A stretch of DNA of 64,000 bases from Bactrocera neohumeralis (lineage: Eukaryota > Arthropoda > Insecta > Diptera > Tephritidae), in contig NC_065923.1 of the NCBI RefSeq assembly GCF_024586455.1, positions 40,348,370 to 40,412,369 on the forward strand. Direction: 5' to 3'. Under the pieces are notes generated by a model. That model was not told the origin of the DNA, did not search any database, and worked only from the letters and a program-made list of their open reading frames with translations. The position numbers and the translations under genes are program-made. Position 1 is the first letter of the stretch, and each line of letters opens with the position of its first letter. This document shows, in pieces, positions 22,970 to 34,891 of the stretch.

Positions 22970-23850
22970 CTTTTTTTTAAAGAAAAAACACAGAAACTTA
23001 AAATTTAACGGAGAATGTTTATTATCATCCGAAAGAACATTCTTTGGCACTCATTTTTTGGAGATTATCTCTTTCAAATTTTGGCCGCGGCTACGTCTCA
23101 AATGATCCATCCGTTGAGTTCGATGATTCGTTCAACCAATAGACTGGCCAAAACGAAATTTTCTGCTCACCGAAGTTTTCTCTCAAGAAATCCATAGATT
23201 GATGTGAAGTGTGAGAAGTGGCGCCGTCTTGTTGAAATCAAATGTCGGCGAGATCACGAGCTTCAATTTCAGGCATCAAAGAGTCGGTTATCATGGCGCG
23301 ATAACGGTCGCCGTTGACGGTTACGATTTCCCCGGCATAACTTTTGAAGAAATATAGACCGATGATTCCACCGGCCTACAAACCACATCAAACCGTTGTA
23401 TTTTCTGGATCAAATTGTAACTCTTGAATCTCTGCAGGTTCTTCTTCGTCCCAACTGCGGCAATTTCGCTTGTTTACATACCCATTCAGCCAGAAATGGG
23501 CCTCATCGCAGTACAAAATTTGGCTCGAAAACGTCGGATCTTCTTGGAACTTTTCAAGACCACACAGATAGAGCGGGTTCAGTTTTGCATAAGCTGTCTT
23601 TCACTTTAAGGTCTCGACGTAAAATGTAAAAAAAGTTGTTCCATACGTCAGTCCGAGTTGCTGCGAACGGCGCCGAATCGACTTTTTCGTAATAAAGTTG
23701 AACGCTTTGTCAACGTTGTTCAAGCGTTAATCTTTCCACGATGAAATGCCCGATAATACTGGTAACAGCTTGACGCGACTCACCCGTGAGCTGTCAAAAC
23801 AAAAGGCTATTGAAAAAAGCATCTCCACTTGGAACGCCCTTTCTGAATAA
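22970..23850 (-). pseudogene. Degenerate mariner-like transposase (lineage 3), nearly complete catalytic part
   Basis: Reading the minus strand from about 23750 down gives an N-terminal/HTH part, then EDPTFSSQILYCDEAHFWLN with GYVNKRNCRSWDEEE (first Asp in YCDEAHF), then AGGIIGLYFFKSYAGEIVTV with NGDRYRAMITDSLMPEIEAR, then FQQDGATSHTSHQSMDFLRE with NFGEQKIS (second Asp in QQDGAT), and the ending NESSNSTDGSFET. The frame changes and an in-frame stop show decay. It belongs to the same lineage as the copies at 5.4, 26.8, 56.6 and 63.4 kb. Confidence 0.85.
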
Positions 23851-23854
23851 CATG

Positions 23855-24080
23855 GACAGTACGGATTGTATGACAGCTATGTGCTATAGTGGTTCGATCT
23901 AAGTAATTTATTTGGAGTTTGTACCATTGCCTTGGACAATATTTCACGCCAAATTTCATGAAGATATCTGAACAAATAAAATAAGAACTTGATTTGTATC
24001 GTTGTCCGCTATCGGCAACTTTCGTAAAATGCGCAGCTTCTTGCGTATAAAAGTATGCGGTAAAATTTCACATCGATATC
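23855..24080 (-). repeat. Dispersed repeat family B, copy 4 (reversed)
   Basis: It holds complements of the family B motifs: 'tgtatgacagctatgtgcta', 'gtggttcgatctaag', and 'aaatttcatgaagatatctg'. It sits directly beyond the mariner end at 23850. Confidence 0.55.
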
Positions 24081-24884
24081 TCAAAAACTGGTGTTCTGAC
24101 GGGTAAGTCGAATGAGCACATCCTGCTGACTTATTTGTAGAGACGTGAATAATACAAACTTAGAAGTCTGGCTTTAAAATCGAATTTGAACAAAAAATAA
24201 GCAATTCTTATACAAAACTTTGGAGCAACCCTAATATAAGTATTGGAATACACACATACATAACAGTTATAAAAATAGTTAGATGCCATTTCAACGAAAT
24301 TTTACACTTCGCAGACAGCTTTAAATGCACATCTCAAACGCCATAAATCATGCGATATTTGATAAAAAATTTTGATTCTATGACAGTGGCATAAATTAAA
24401 CAGACATGCAATATTATTGAGAAATATTTGTATAGTTTTTATTATGACAACGCCAAAATTTAACTACAAGCACTAAAAGTTGCCTATAAAAATAAAGTTT
24501 GTGATGGAAAAAAAATTGCGATGACTAAAAATTGCAAAAAAAAAGTTATCAAATATTTCAATATATTTATTTATTTAACTTTTAACTAAACGAAATACAT
24601 GTGTGACTTTGATAAACACCATTTTGACATTTCTATCGCGCAAAACTCAATATAGAAATTCCTTATTTTAAAATTGCAATTAATTGAGGGCTTTTACATA
24701 TGTGCTATGTGTTATTTTTGAATATAATTGCCTATGTAGTAGATAAAAAGTAGCAATTTAAGTGAACAGCTTTTGTGATATGTATGAAACAGTTAGTCAT
24801 TTGAATAGATTCAGTAAGATACTTTAAAACGCCACAAAGCTGATTGAGAAGTTAAATTCATATTTTAAACTTTACTTATTTTCT
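24081..24884. other. Very AT-rich DNA, nothing identified
   Basis: Mostly A/T tracts with no coding signal. Confidence 0.5.
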
Positions 24885-25250
24885 ACTTTTAACTAGTTTT
24901 TGGAAAAAATCAATGAATGTTCCGACATTTTGAATATTCATGCCGAAGCTAACTACTTTTCTTCAGCAGCCTTCATCGAATTCACAACAATGAAAAAATC
25001 GGCTTACGACGAGCATATCTCTCACCACTTGATGACGCTTGATATCTTCACAAAATTTTGTACAGACTATTTTCCAAGGCAGCACTACAACCTTTGAATA
25101 ATCAATTCAGATCGGACAACGACCGGATATAGCTGTCATTACAAACTAAACGATCAAACTCAAGTCCTTTATGGGAAACTTTCTCATTTCACGAAATTTT
25201 GCACACATAATAGTCTAAAGCGGATGGAGATTCTTTTACATATGACTCAA
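24885..25250 (+). repeat. Dispersed repeat family B, copy 5 (3' part)
   Basis: It shows 'gatatcttcacaaaattttg', 'ttcagatcgg', 'catatagctg'-like text and 'acaaactaaacgatcaaact' with 'cctttatggg'. These are the repeated half-units of family B. Confidence 0.5.
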
Positions 25251-25389
25251 ACAGCTTACGACTTCCGGTCTTAGACCAAGTATCCTCTGGGTACCCAAAA
25301 AACATCCATTGGAAGGCGAGCTAAAGCTATGAAAAGGACACAGCAGCCTCGGATGAGACACGCCCGTTTTGATGACGACCACTGAAATG

Positions 25390-26580
25390 TCCGTTCCATT
25401 TATTGGGTGGGTGCCGTTGTCCAGTTGTTATATGTCCTCGTAAGAGTTCTATAGAGCGTGCTGTGTAAAAGATTAAAGCACACGGTTAGCAAACTGATTG
25501 GACCTTATCAGTGTGGCTTCAGGCCTGGAAAATCTACAACTGACCAGATATTCACCATGAGCCAAATCTTAGAAAAGACCCGTGAAAAGAAAATCGACAC
25601 ATCACCGATAAGGTAAGGTAAGGTCGTATATTTTAAAGCTGCTTTTGACAGCATGAAAAGGAGTTGCCTTTATGTCGCTATGTCTGAATTTGTTATACCC
25701 GCAAAACTAATATGGTTGTGTAAACTTACGTTGAGAAATACGAAAAGCTCCGCCAGGATCGGGAAGGACCTTTTCAAGCCGTTCGATACCAAACGAGGTT
25801 TCAGACAAGGCGACCCAGCTACTGGAGAAAATAATTCGACCTGCAGAGCTGAACAGAGAAGGTACAATCTTTTACAAGAGTGTACAACTGCTGACGTAGG
25901 CCGTAGGCATTGATATCACTGACCATAACACCGCGCCGTTAGTTCTGCTTTCTCCTGGATGGACAAAGAAGCGAAACAATTGAGTCTGGTAGTGAACGAG
26001 GGCAAGACGAAATATCTTGTCATCAATGGTTGTCGCATTCACGACTCGGCTGCCACGTCACTATTGAGTCATAACTGCGAATATAATTTCGTCTATCTTG
26101 GAAACAGCATTAACACCAACAACAACATCAACCTCGAAATCCAACGCAGAATAATTCTTGCCAACAGATGTTACTTTGAACTAAGTAGGGAATTGAAAAG
26201 AAAAGTCCTTGCTCGACGTTACGAGTTTTCGAGAATACCGCAGGCGATGAAACGATGAGTTGTACGAGATATACGACCACATCGACATAGTTCAGCGAAT
26301 TAAAAGACAGCGGCTACGCTGGCTAGGTCTTGTTGTCCGAATGGACGAAAACACTCCAGCGCTGAAAGTATTCGACGCAGTACCCGCCGGGGAAAGCAGA
26401 GGAAGAGAAAGACCACCACTCCGTTGGAAGGACCAGGAGGAGGAGGACCTGGCTTCGCTTGGAATATCCAATTGGCGCCACGTAGCGAAAAAAAGAACCG
26501 ACCGGCGCGCTATTGTTAACTCGGCTATAATCGCGTAAGCGGTGTCTACGCCAATAAGGAAGAAGAAGAAGGCTCGTTGC
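25390..26580 (+). mobile_element. RTE-like LINE, longest fragment (copy 6)
   Basis: It begins inside the reverse transcriptase. At 25490-25580 it reads KLIGPYQCGFRPGKSTTDQI then FTMSQILEKTREKKIDTSP. At 25627 it reads VYFKAAFDSMKRSCLYVAMS, with the motif A Asp in FDS. It goes on to TLRNTKSSARIGKDLFKPFD and KRGFRQGD (motif B). The YADD region is scrambled near 25885. Then come KQLSLVVNEGKTKYLVINGC and FVYLGNSINTNNNINLEIQR. After a deletion comes the tail YEIYDHIDIVQRIKRQRLRW and GISNWRHVAKKRTDRRAIVN (26260-26538). It ends at 'gtgtctacgccaataagg' plus a GAA-rich tail. This is the best source for a consensus of this family. Confidence 0.85.
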
Positions 26581-26749
26581 ATCTGTTCCAGTGGTTTAAT
26601 ACGGCACTTCTTCGGTAATACCATTCACACTTAATGTTGTAAATGATTGATACAAGTACAAATATTTGTCAATGGTAAAAATTATGAATTTTTAATATTT
26701 GACATTTTAATGGTCAACATAACCATCACCTATCTTGAGTCTCAGCATT

Positions 26750-27090
26750 CATTATAGGATAATATTCGACCGAATCACCGATGTTCCGCTGGCAATGAAG
26801 AAAATATAGCACCCGTAGCTGAGAGTGTACACGAAGACTGTGGAAAATCGATTCGGCGCCGTTCGCCACTTCCCACACTTCACATCAATCTATGGATTTC
26901 TTGAGAGAAAACTTCGGTGAACAGAAAATTTCACGTTTTGGCCAGTCTATTGGTCGAACGAGTCACCGAACTCAACGGTTGGATCATTTGAGACGTAGCC
27001 GCGGTCAACATTTGAAAGAGATAATCTTCAAAAAAGTAAATGCCAAAGAACTTTCTTCATTCATGAATTATTTTTACTTTTGACATCCAT
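26750..27090 (+). pseudogene. Internally deleted mariner-like copy (lineage 3)
   Basis: RITDVPLAMKKI and APVAESVHEDCGKSIRRRSP (N-terminal HTH2) run straight into HFPHFTSIYGFLERKLR and EQKISRFGQSIGRTSHRTQR, the region after the second catalytic Asp. The central catalytic part, several hundred bases, is missing. The right part is an inverted near-copy of 23000-23225, including 'gagataatcttcaaaaaag'. Confidence 0.75.
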
Positions 27091-28495
27091 CCGTCCTAAT
27101 ACTGCTATGTTTTAAGTTGGATCAAACTGCGCAAAGTGTGTTGAATATTACTAAAATCGGTTCATTAGTTTAGAAGTTTACCCCGGACAAAACGTGACAC
27201 ATAATTCTTATATACATATGTGTTGCAGTTTAGAGTTAGCTAACCACTCATCCGCAAAATGCAATTCCAATTCCCACTTGACAAGTTAGTATACACTTTT
27301 TTTAACGCTAACAACTTCTATAATTGACAAAGCAGCAATTAATTGCTACAATTTTACAATTTTCCCGCAATTTATCGAAACTAAGTAAGAACTCGTAGTG
27401 CTAAATCTCACAGCAACTTAATATTCCATGCAATGAATGATAATCTATCACTTTGCACCATTAAAAGTCGAAAAATTGAAGAGTTTTTACGCTCGAATTG
27501 ATGCTTACAACGAGCACACACACAGACACACACACATTATTTGAAAATTTCCAACTTCCGTTTTCGCCAGCACACAATAATGCAAACGATTCTTCCCAAC
27601 CATTGGTTGCAGCAATATTCTTCTTCTTCCTTACTTATTTCTATGATTGTTGCCTGCGTCTGCATTTCATATTCTTTCCGTTTTCATTTCTTGTCAGAGT
27701 GAAACTTTTAAGTTATAAAATTGTTTTACGTCAAAAGTTTGAGAAAATTTTCGCAAATTGCATTTCGACCACTAATCGCCGCATTCCGTTTTTCTTCATT
27801 CTACACATCTTCTTCCACACTTTATTGCGCACACACAGCCGAGCCGGGCCGCCGTGCCTGGCGGGGCTTTGTTTGCGGCATTGCATTGTGCTACATTGTT
27901 GTTATTGTTATTGCAGCGAGCGCAGTACATTTTCACACCACAATAACGGACCGCAGTCAAATTTCAGTTTTTACCTCTCGCCACCAGTCTGCGCGAGTCT
28001 ATGTTTTCGTTATTGAGTATTGAACGCTGTATGAACCGCGTCTGGCCATTGTAATGCTATCGAACGTTGCAGACGGCGTCAATATTCTTCCACTCGCCAC
28101 AGTGTGTTGCACTTTTCAATGAACTCTAACCGGTCGTGCTGCTTCCTAAACAGCACAATGTTCGCGGTGGGCGTGGATTTTTTATTATCTTTCATTGTGT
28201 TTTCTTTTCCATCTTCCGTAGTCTCAAGCAGCTTAATCTCATCACATCAATTCATTTATGCAGGAAATCACTTTGGTTCGATTTTACTCACCATAACCCG
28301 GTCTGTGTTCTTTTCGATCCATCTATTGACGTTTTTATACCATTTATAATGGTAGAATGTTAAAGGGCATTAGAGAAGCACACATTGTTGTGCTTGTGTG
28401 TCATAAAACTTTGAGAAAAAAGAATAAATGAAGTCTTCTTTAGAACTTAACTTAAATTTAGTTGAAAATGCAATAAAAAGTCACGACTTTTAGTT
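27091..28495. other. Intergenic DNA, no supported gene
   Basis: Open frames of 172 and 100 codons (27498-28016 and 27721-28023, both +) overlap in different frames. Both are Phe/Cys/His-rich translations of CT-rich sequence, without domains. A short GC-rich island at 27838-27880 stands out from the AT-rich surroundings. It could be a promoter or a 5' untranslated exon, but nothing else supports this. Confidence 0.4.
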
Positions 28496-28499
28496 GAAA

Positions 28500-29005
28500 A
28501 GTTCAGTTAAAAGAGAATAGTAATGGAAGGCTCTGTTCGTCATCGAATGATCATCGATAAAAAATTATACTATAGAATTTATTAGGAAGATTCATGGACC
28601 GATTGTGCTCATTCATGTTGGTACAAGCTCTACGGATGGTGCATTATCATCGTTTAAAACCCATGAATTGTTCTTCTACAATTGCGGCCGATTTCGACGG
28701 ATGATCAGAAGCAAACGCCTCAATACAGCCAAATGGAACACCTTATTGATCGTGTGTCCTTACGGAACAAATTCATGACGCGCTAAACCACCAATATCGA
28801 AAAAAACAATGAGCATCACTTTGATTTTTGAGCGGATTTTGCGTGATTTTTTTTGTTTTGGTTGGCTATTTTGCCACCATTCCGATGGCTGTTGACTTGT
28901 TTGCATGTAAACCCATGTCTCATCGTCAGTTATAATGTTCTCCATGAATTTGACATCGGAAATCGCAGGATCCAGTTTGTCCAAACGTCCTGCTTAGTGG
29001 TAAAG
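28500..29005 (-). pseudogene. Mariner transposase fragment (lineage 6)
   Basis: The minus-strand frame 28984-28760 reads MDKLDPAISDVKFMENIITD then DETWVYMQTSQQPSEWWQ, the segment with the first catalytic Asp (TGDETWVY in active elements). It continues KKSRKIRSKIKVMLIVFFDI with GGLARHEFVP. The later part down to 28500 is too decayed to follow. The upstream half has been cut off by or before the RTE-like fragment at 29010. Confidence 0.8.
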
Positions 29006-29009
29006 GTAC

Positions 29010-29400
29010 TTCTTCTTCCTTCTTTATTGGCGTAGACACTACTTACGCGGTTATAGCCACGTTTACAACAGCGCGCCAGTCGTGCTTCCTTTCCGCTGTT
29101 TGGCGCCAATTGGAGATTCCAAGTGTTGCCAGGTCCTTCTTCACCTGGTCTTTCCAACGGCGAGGAGGTCTTTCATTTCCTTTGCTTCCCCCGGCGGGAA
29201 CTGCATCAAATATTCTCAGAGATGGAGCGTTTTCATCCATTCGGTCGACATGATCTAGCCAGCGTAGCTGCCGTCTCTTAATTCGTTGAACTATGTCAAT
29301 GTCGACATATATCTTGTAAATCATCCGCAGAACCTTTCTCTCGAAAACTCGTAACGCCGATGGATAAAACCCAAAGTTGTGCAATGAGTTTGGGACCCGC
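29010..29400 (-). mobile_element. RTE-like LINE 3' fragment (copy 7)
   Basis: The minus frame reads SALRVFERKVLRMIYKIYVD then IDIVQRIKRRQLRWLDHVDR and MDENAPSLRIFDAVPAGG, then KDQVKKDLATLGISNWRQTA and WRAVVNVAITA. The shared 3' end with a TTC-rich tail lies at 29010-29040. The coding frame is open across about 120 codons, so this is one of the younger copies. Confidence 0.85.
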
Positions 29401-32400
29401 CAAGTAAAAAAATAACACAATGACAAGCACCCAACAGCCTCGGATGAAAGATGAAGGTGTCATGTTTGGAAAATATGATGTGTGTAGTGGCACTTCCCAT
29501 TCAGGCTGCAAAAGCTTTATTCGAGTCATCAAACTTGATCACACATTTTTCTGGCGAAACCAGTCACAGGATTTATTTTCACTTTTCCGAACGTCTTTTG
29601 CTTCATCTTCATGATACCCTATTGCCCTCTTCTGTTTGAGTGTATCCAAATTTTCATCAATGCTTAGTTCTTGGTAAATATTTTCGACGTTTTTCATCGT
29701 TCATGTTGAAGTCATAACTTTTAAATCGTTTCAAAAAATCCTTTTTTTGTCATCTTATAAAATTCTACAACACCTCTAGAATATTGTCCTACATTTTCAA
29801 GTTGATCCGAGTAATAGTTTCAAGAACTTGTGCTAGCTAGGCTAAGTTTTTCTCAAAACTGTGTTTTTGAAGTCAGTACGCAAGATTTCTCGAGAACTAC
29901 TCAACCAATCTTCATGAAATTTCACTCAGGTCTTTGAGATACAATTCTTAAGGACTTGAACTTGGACGAAGGAGTTTTTTCGATTACAACTATTTGCAAA
30001 AAAAAATGTTGCGAAATTTTCACTGATATTTTCATTTTTTTTTTTGCAAAAATGTCAGCCAAAAATTCAATTTTCGTTTTTTTCCTTCGTCCAAGTTCTA
30101 CGTTAAGGTTTTAAGTAAAATACGTATTTTTAGCTCTTTAGATGATCCAGTAAGAAGTTATACTGCCAACGCGGGCGCATCTTTTTTCCGAGGGCTCACC
30201 GGAAATGGCGTCACAATGGCCGAATTCAGAATATTTTTTTTTCAAAAATTTCAAAATTTCTTTCTTAATAGGATAACAATACAAAATTTTAAATGAGAAA
30301 AAAATTATGAAAAAAAATCTGTTTTTACACGAGGAAACCGGTGTAACCCCTTAAACCACTTTTGACTTTTGAAATCGCTCAGATTTGGGGAACTCTGCGG
30401 CTATGTAGCCTTGGGTCAATTCCTGCATGGATCAATTGCTGCATAGGCATACATCTACATACATACATACAAGGTTAAGTCCAAGAAAAGTTATGAAGAT
30501 TTCCATGGTATCTTACATGTTCCAGTTAGATTTACTGCTATTGTGCACATGTAGAAAAAGTAGAAACTCCCACCTGTGCAAGTATTACCTCAATATTCAC
30601 ATCTTTTGCATATGTTATCAACGTAGGTGACTCTAACATCACTCCCCTTTTAACGCGTTGGTTGGGTCTTTTCAATGACCTAAACGACAACCACCAAGTA
30701 ACGAACCTTTTTGTTGACAGATGTGGGCCGTACTGAATAAAAAGCAACGTAAATTTTTGTGCACATGAGTTAAGGTACAATCATTTGGGCTTCAAGACTA
30801 AAGAGCTTTAGATACCCAAAAAATCAGTTATTGTTATAGAACAAAGCTTAGGATGTCTCTATTCGTAATGAAATTAGGCAGAGATTTTTTTATTGCCCGC
30901 ACCGTAGAATAATCTACCTTTTATGCATTTATATGTAGCTTTGCTCTGTCCAAAAACCAAATGCGTCACACATAAATACATAGAAAGTAAACCTTCGCCG
31001 TACCTTGTGCCCCGTGAATACAATCCATTCAACTGACTCTGGACAACAACCACAACTATCATGTAAATGCATACATATGTATGTATGTATGTACATAGGT
31101 ATAACATACAAATGTGTAAATAGTATACAAAATAAAAACAAGAAGAACACATGCGCTTCGATTGCGCCGAAGCTAGAATACCCTTCATAAATAAAAATTG
31201 TCCATGCAAGCGCTTGCTTCCGATCGTTCAGTTTGTATGAATTCATTCAGGGTATAAATATAAGCTTAACAAGCATGCAACCAAAATTAAAGAAAAAAAA
31301 ACAAATACGCCACAAAACAAACACCGACAAAAGGAGTAAGAAAACTTTCTGTGACGAGCTCATGTCAAGTGTTAAGCCCTTAGACATTCCAATGGTCTGG
31401 AGCTTGTGTCCACTAAACGGCGACGTATGCATACACTATACGTGAATATATGTAGAAGTACATGTAAAGGTACATTCGTATGCAGAAGCTATACATACTT
31501 ATGTCTACTTAAATTTCATTGAATTATTATCGCAGCAAGAAGACTAAATGATACCGGTGACAATCACAACCATTGTCTGCATTTGTCGCTTTTGTTTATT
31601 TATCTGTGTTTTTGTTTACCTTTTTTATGACTTTGAGACAACAACATTTTGCTTTGTATGAAATTAGTCGAGTTTTTATTTTCTACTAATAATGGGGCTA
31701 TCATTACAATAATTTATGAGTATATATGTAGATATTATTTCGTTTGATTTCTTCTAGTTGAGAAGATTGAATAAACTGATGCAGGAGGCACCAAATGTAT
31801 ATAGGAATTGTATATGTAATTGGTAACTGGAGACGTTTTTAAACAAGTTTTAAGGTTCTTCAACTTCGTGCTAGACACAATGCTCAACCTTAACCATTGA
31901 AAGATTTATTTATAGAGGTAAACCCGTTCGTATTACGCCAATCAGCTTTTTACATAGCGTAATTCATATGTGTACATATGTATGTAAGCACACAAAAAGA
32001 ACTCATTCAGAACTATTTCTGAAGTGTAGCACATTCCATAAAATCATGTAAAAACGAAACATTATCATACACAGATAAGGCTTAGATTGTATAGAATATA
32101 ATTTGAAGGGAGATATAGAGGCAACAAGTTACCTGTTTCATGTTGGGGATGTTTATGAGTATCCATAGCAGACACATATGTATGTATGTATGGACTGACT
32201 GTCATCAAACTTTAAAAATTATTGAAAACGCTCACAAAGATCTTCATTTGATAACAAAACAATTTTTTCGAACGTTTTCATATTGTGCACCCTCCTTGGT
32301 TTGCGAAAAACCAGTGTTTCTCCAGATATTGACAAGATTCCAAGATTTTTATCTTTTGGATGCAATCATGCAAAAAAAAACTATTATAAGTAAATGCAAA

Positions 32401-34090
32401 AAAAAAGATATTTTTCGTTAATAGTATACTATAAGTAAATATATTATAATTAATTATGAAATAGGTACTTACAGTTAAAATGCCACTATTCTTAGTATCG
32501 GCGGGCTAATAATTTGTATTAGTTTTTAGACAGGTGAAACAGGTTTCGCATTCTTTTATGCTGCATTGTCGCACGTAACATTTTATGAAAGCAGATTTGC
32601 AAACATAACTCAGAAAACTAATTAGAGACACTTCACTTATTTTTTTCATTATATTTTTTTATTTAAAGATTTTTTTCTAAAAAGAAAACCAAACAACTCA
32701 ATCAACACATTTTTTAATTCATCATCATGCACAAGTATTTACATGCAACATATGTACATTTGTTGTTATAGTGATCTGCACACTTTTTATTGACCTTGAC
32801 CGCATTTGACAAATGAAATTATCATTACTTTTGTCCACTTACTGCTCTGGAGGGGAGAACTTAGTTTAAAAATTTGGTTGTCATTTAAAACACATTAACT
32901 AAATATGCAATATATGGATATATAAATCATATCCAACATACTTTTACTGCAGTATATATGTATCTACTTGCAATTGAAGGTACAATGTCGGTGATTACTA
33001 TTTCATGAATTCGACTTTCACTTTTCTTCGGAAACACTCTCGCTTGCCCTAGCTTTTGCCGACACTCATCTACCACCCGCACTTGTATGCACCGCCCTTA
33101 TCGGCATTAAATGTTATGCATTAATGAAGAATAGGATCTCGCACATACTCGTTTTATACACTTCCAAATATTACATTAGTACTGCGGGTTCTGAAAAGGG
33201 TTCGATGTCTGCCTCTTCATTTTATTTGGGTAACACAGCTGACACTAAAGCAGGGTTATTGTTTTTTCGATTGGAAATTGTAACAATTTTTTAACGCTCC
33301 AACACTAGTGCACTAGTTTACAAAAATTGTAAATTTAGATAAAACAAACAATTGCAATAAAAACGCAAAAAATAATAACAGAATCATCGCTTCCTACGCT
33401 TTCTTGAAGCATTCTTGTTTTTCGCTGGAATCTCACTTCTTACACATACGTCTTCTTCTACATTTCTTTATGTCTCGTGCCTTAAAAAACTGCACAAACC
33501 GAAATTTTGTTGATGTAGAAATCTATTGCACTTAAGCACTTAAAATAACTGATTGCAATAGGAAATTGACCCGAAATCACAAACCACTTGAATGTGTTAC
33601 ATCTTTCGATTTATATGTTTGCTCCCGAAATTCAATGTTATTTTTCCGCAAACTAAACTTTACGCATAAGAAGAAAGTTGATGAATGAAATAAAGTTATG
33701 AGCAAAGCAAATGATTTTGACATTCCTCCTGTCACGCTATTCGAGAAACGCGAACAAAACGGATTGCATGTAAATGCGAACGACAGCGCCATCTGCACGT
33801 GACAACTAGTATAAGAGACAAAACAAAGTAAATAGTGACAAAATAAAATATGCAAATATCTTAATACTTTTATGGCATATTTAGAAATAGTAATATTTCT
33901 GCGATGAAAATTAAGGAAAAGTTAAAAACAGTGTTGAAAGAATAAAATGTATGTGGCTAGAAAGTAATCACAGTGGCTTTTGTTCAATCTGGTAAGGTTC
34001 AAGCATTAACTGTCTGGCAAGCTTCTATTGTGACAGCGATTTGTTTTGGTTTTACTTCTGCTTGACAAACTTCGTAGTATTTTACACTCG
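29401..34090. other. Long AT-rich intergenic region
   Basis: No supported gene in about 4.7 kb. The interval 29730-30360 resembles old dispersed-repeat sequence ('tcgagaactactcaaccaat', 'cttcatgaaatttcac', A/T runs). TATG/TACA microsatellites are at about 31064-31100, 32157-32180 and 31965-31985. The last 600 bp hold the upstream region of the cyclophilin gene. Confidence 0.45.
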
Positions 34091-34127
34091 AAATACTGAA
34101 TTAAACACTCCGTATAAATAAATAAAA

Positions 34128-34728
34128 ATGTTAGCTACGACTAGTAATACAGCTGGTACCGGTGCCGGTATTCCGGACAAAGCATGGCAGCCACATTTTG
34201 TAACACTTGAAACAACGTAAGTTCTAACAATATTTTGACACTATCTTGTTATTAAACGTGCGTGTATATTTGTGTTATAGCATGGGCGAAATTACAGTAG
34301 AGCTTTACTGGAAACATGCGCCCAATACCTGCCGCAATTTCGCTGAACTATCACGTCGTGGTTACTACAACAATGTAGTTTTCCATCGGATTATTCGTGA
34401 TTTTATGATACAAGGCGGTGATCCAACTGGCACTGGACGTGGCGGCACTTCAATTTATGGCAACGAATTCCCTGATGAAATTCACTCAGATCTTAAGCAT
34501 ACCGGTGCAGGTATATTATCAATGGCCAACTCTGGGCCCGACACAAATGGTTCGCAATTCTTCATCACATTAGCACCTACGCAGTGGCTAGATGGAAAAC
34601 ACACAATATTTGGACGAGTGTATTCAGGAATGCAGGTTGTAAAACGTATTGGCATGGCGGAGACTGATAAAAATGATCGACCGGTAGATAGTGTGCGAAT
34701 AGTTAAAGCGAAAGTAGAAAAATACTAA
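34128..34728 (+). CDS. Cypl: PPIL1-type cyclophilin (spliceosomal peptidyl-prolyl isomerase)
   Basis: Two exons: 34128-34216 and 34281-34728, joined across a 64-bp GT-AG intron (34217-34280). The start ATG at 34128 is in an A-rich Kozak context (aaaaATG). The product is about 178 residues: a short Thr/Gly-rich N-terminus, the entry block PDKAWQPHFVTLETT at 16-30, then a complete cyclophilin domain. The active-site residues usual for the family are all present: R66, F71 and Q74 in FHRIIRDFMIQGGD, F124 in GSQFF, W132 and H137 in QWLDGKHTIFGR. PPIL1 acts in the nucleus in the activated spliceosome, where it contacts the SKIP/SNW1 scaffold and catalyses X-Pro isomerisation. It converges on BORCS6, with stops about 160 bp apart. 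An ATTAAA polyadenylation-type hexamer lies at 34834. The gene appears intact. The symbol follows the Drosophila homologue. Confidence 0.95.
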
Positions 34729-34891
34729 TTGTGCATACAACTATTTTATATTTCTATACAATTATGTAGTTCAGATATTCATTTTTATAATAATTTTAAT
34801 AACTCGTTTATAATACTACCAATAGTGTGTGTAATTAAATAAGGGGACAGGCGGTTTTCGGTAAATTACCATTTACCACCAACGGTTGGTC

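Noticed and set aside
27498..28016. 172-codon + frame
   Set aside because: Phe/Cys/His-rich translation of CT-rich DNA, overlapped by another open frame. No domain and no upstream gene structure.
29420..29640. Continuation of the lineage 6 mariner on the far side of the RTE-like insertion
   Set aside because: I looked for the missing N-terminal half of the 28.5-kb mariner beyond 29400 but could not match it to transposase sequence in any frame.
30460..32180. CATA/TATG clusters as a possible CRISPR-like or satellite array
   Set aside because: They are simple microsatellites of irregular length with no fixed repeat and spacer structure.
34246..34281. Upstream in-frame start for the cyclophilin inside its intron
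   Set aside because: The open frame from 34246 begins inside the 64-bp intron. The spliced first exon from 34128 gives the expected PPIL1 N-terminus.
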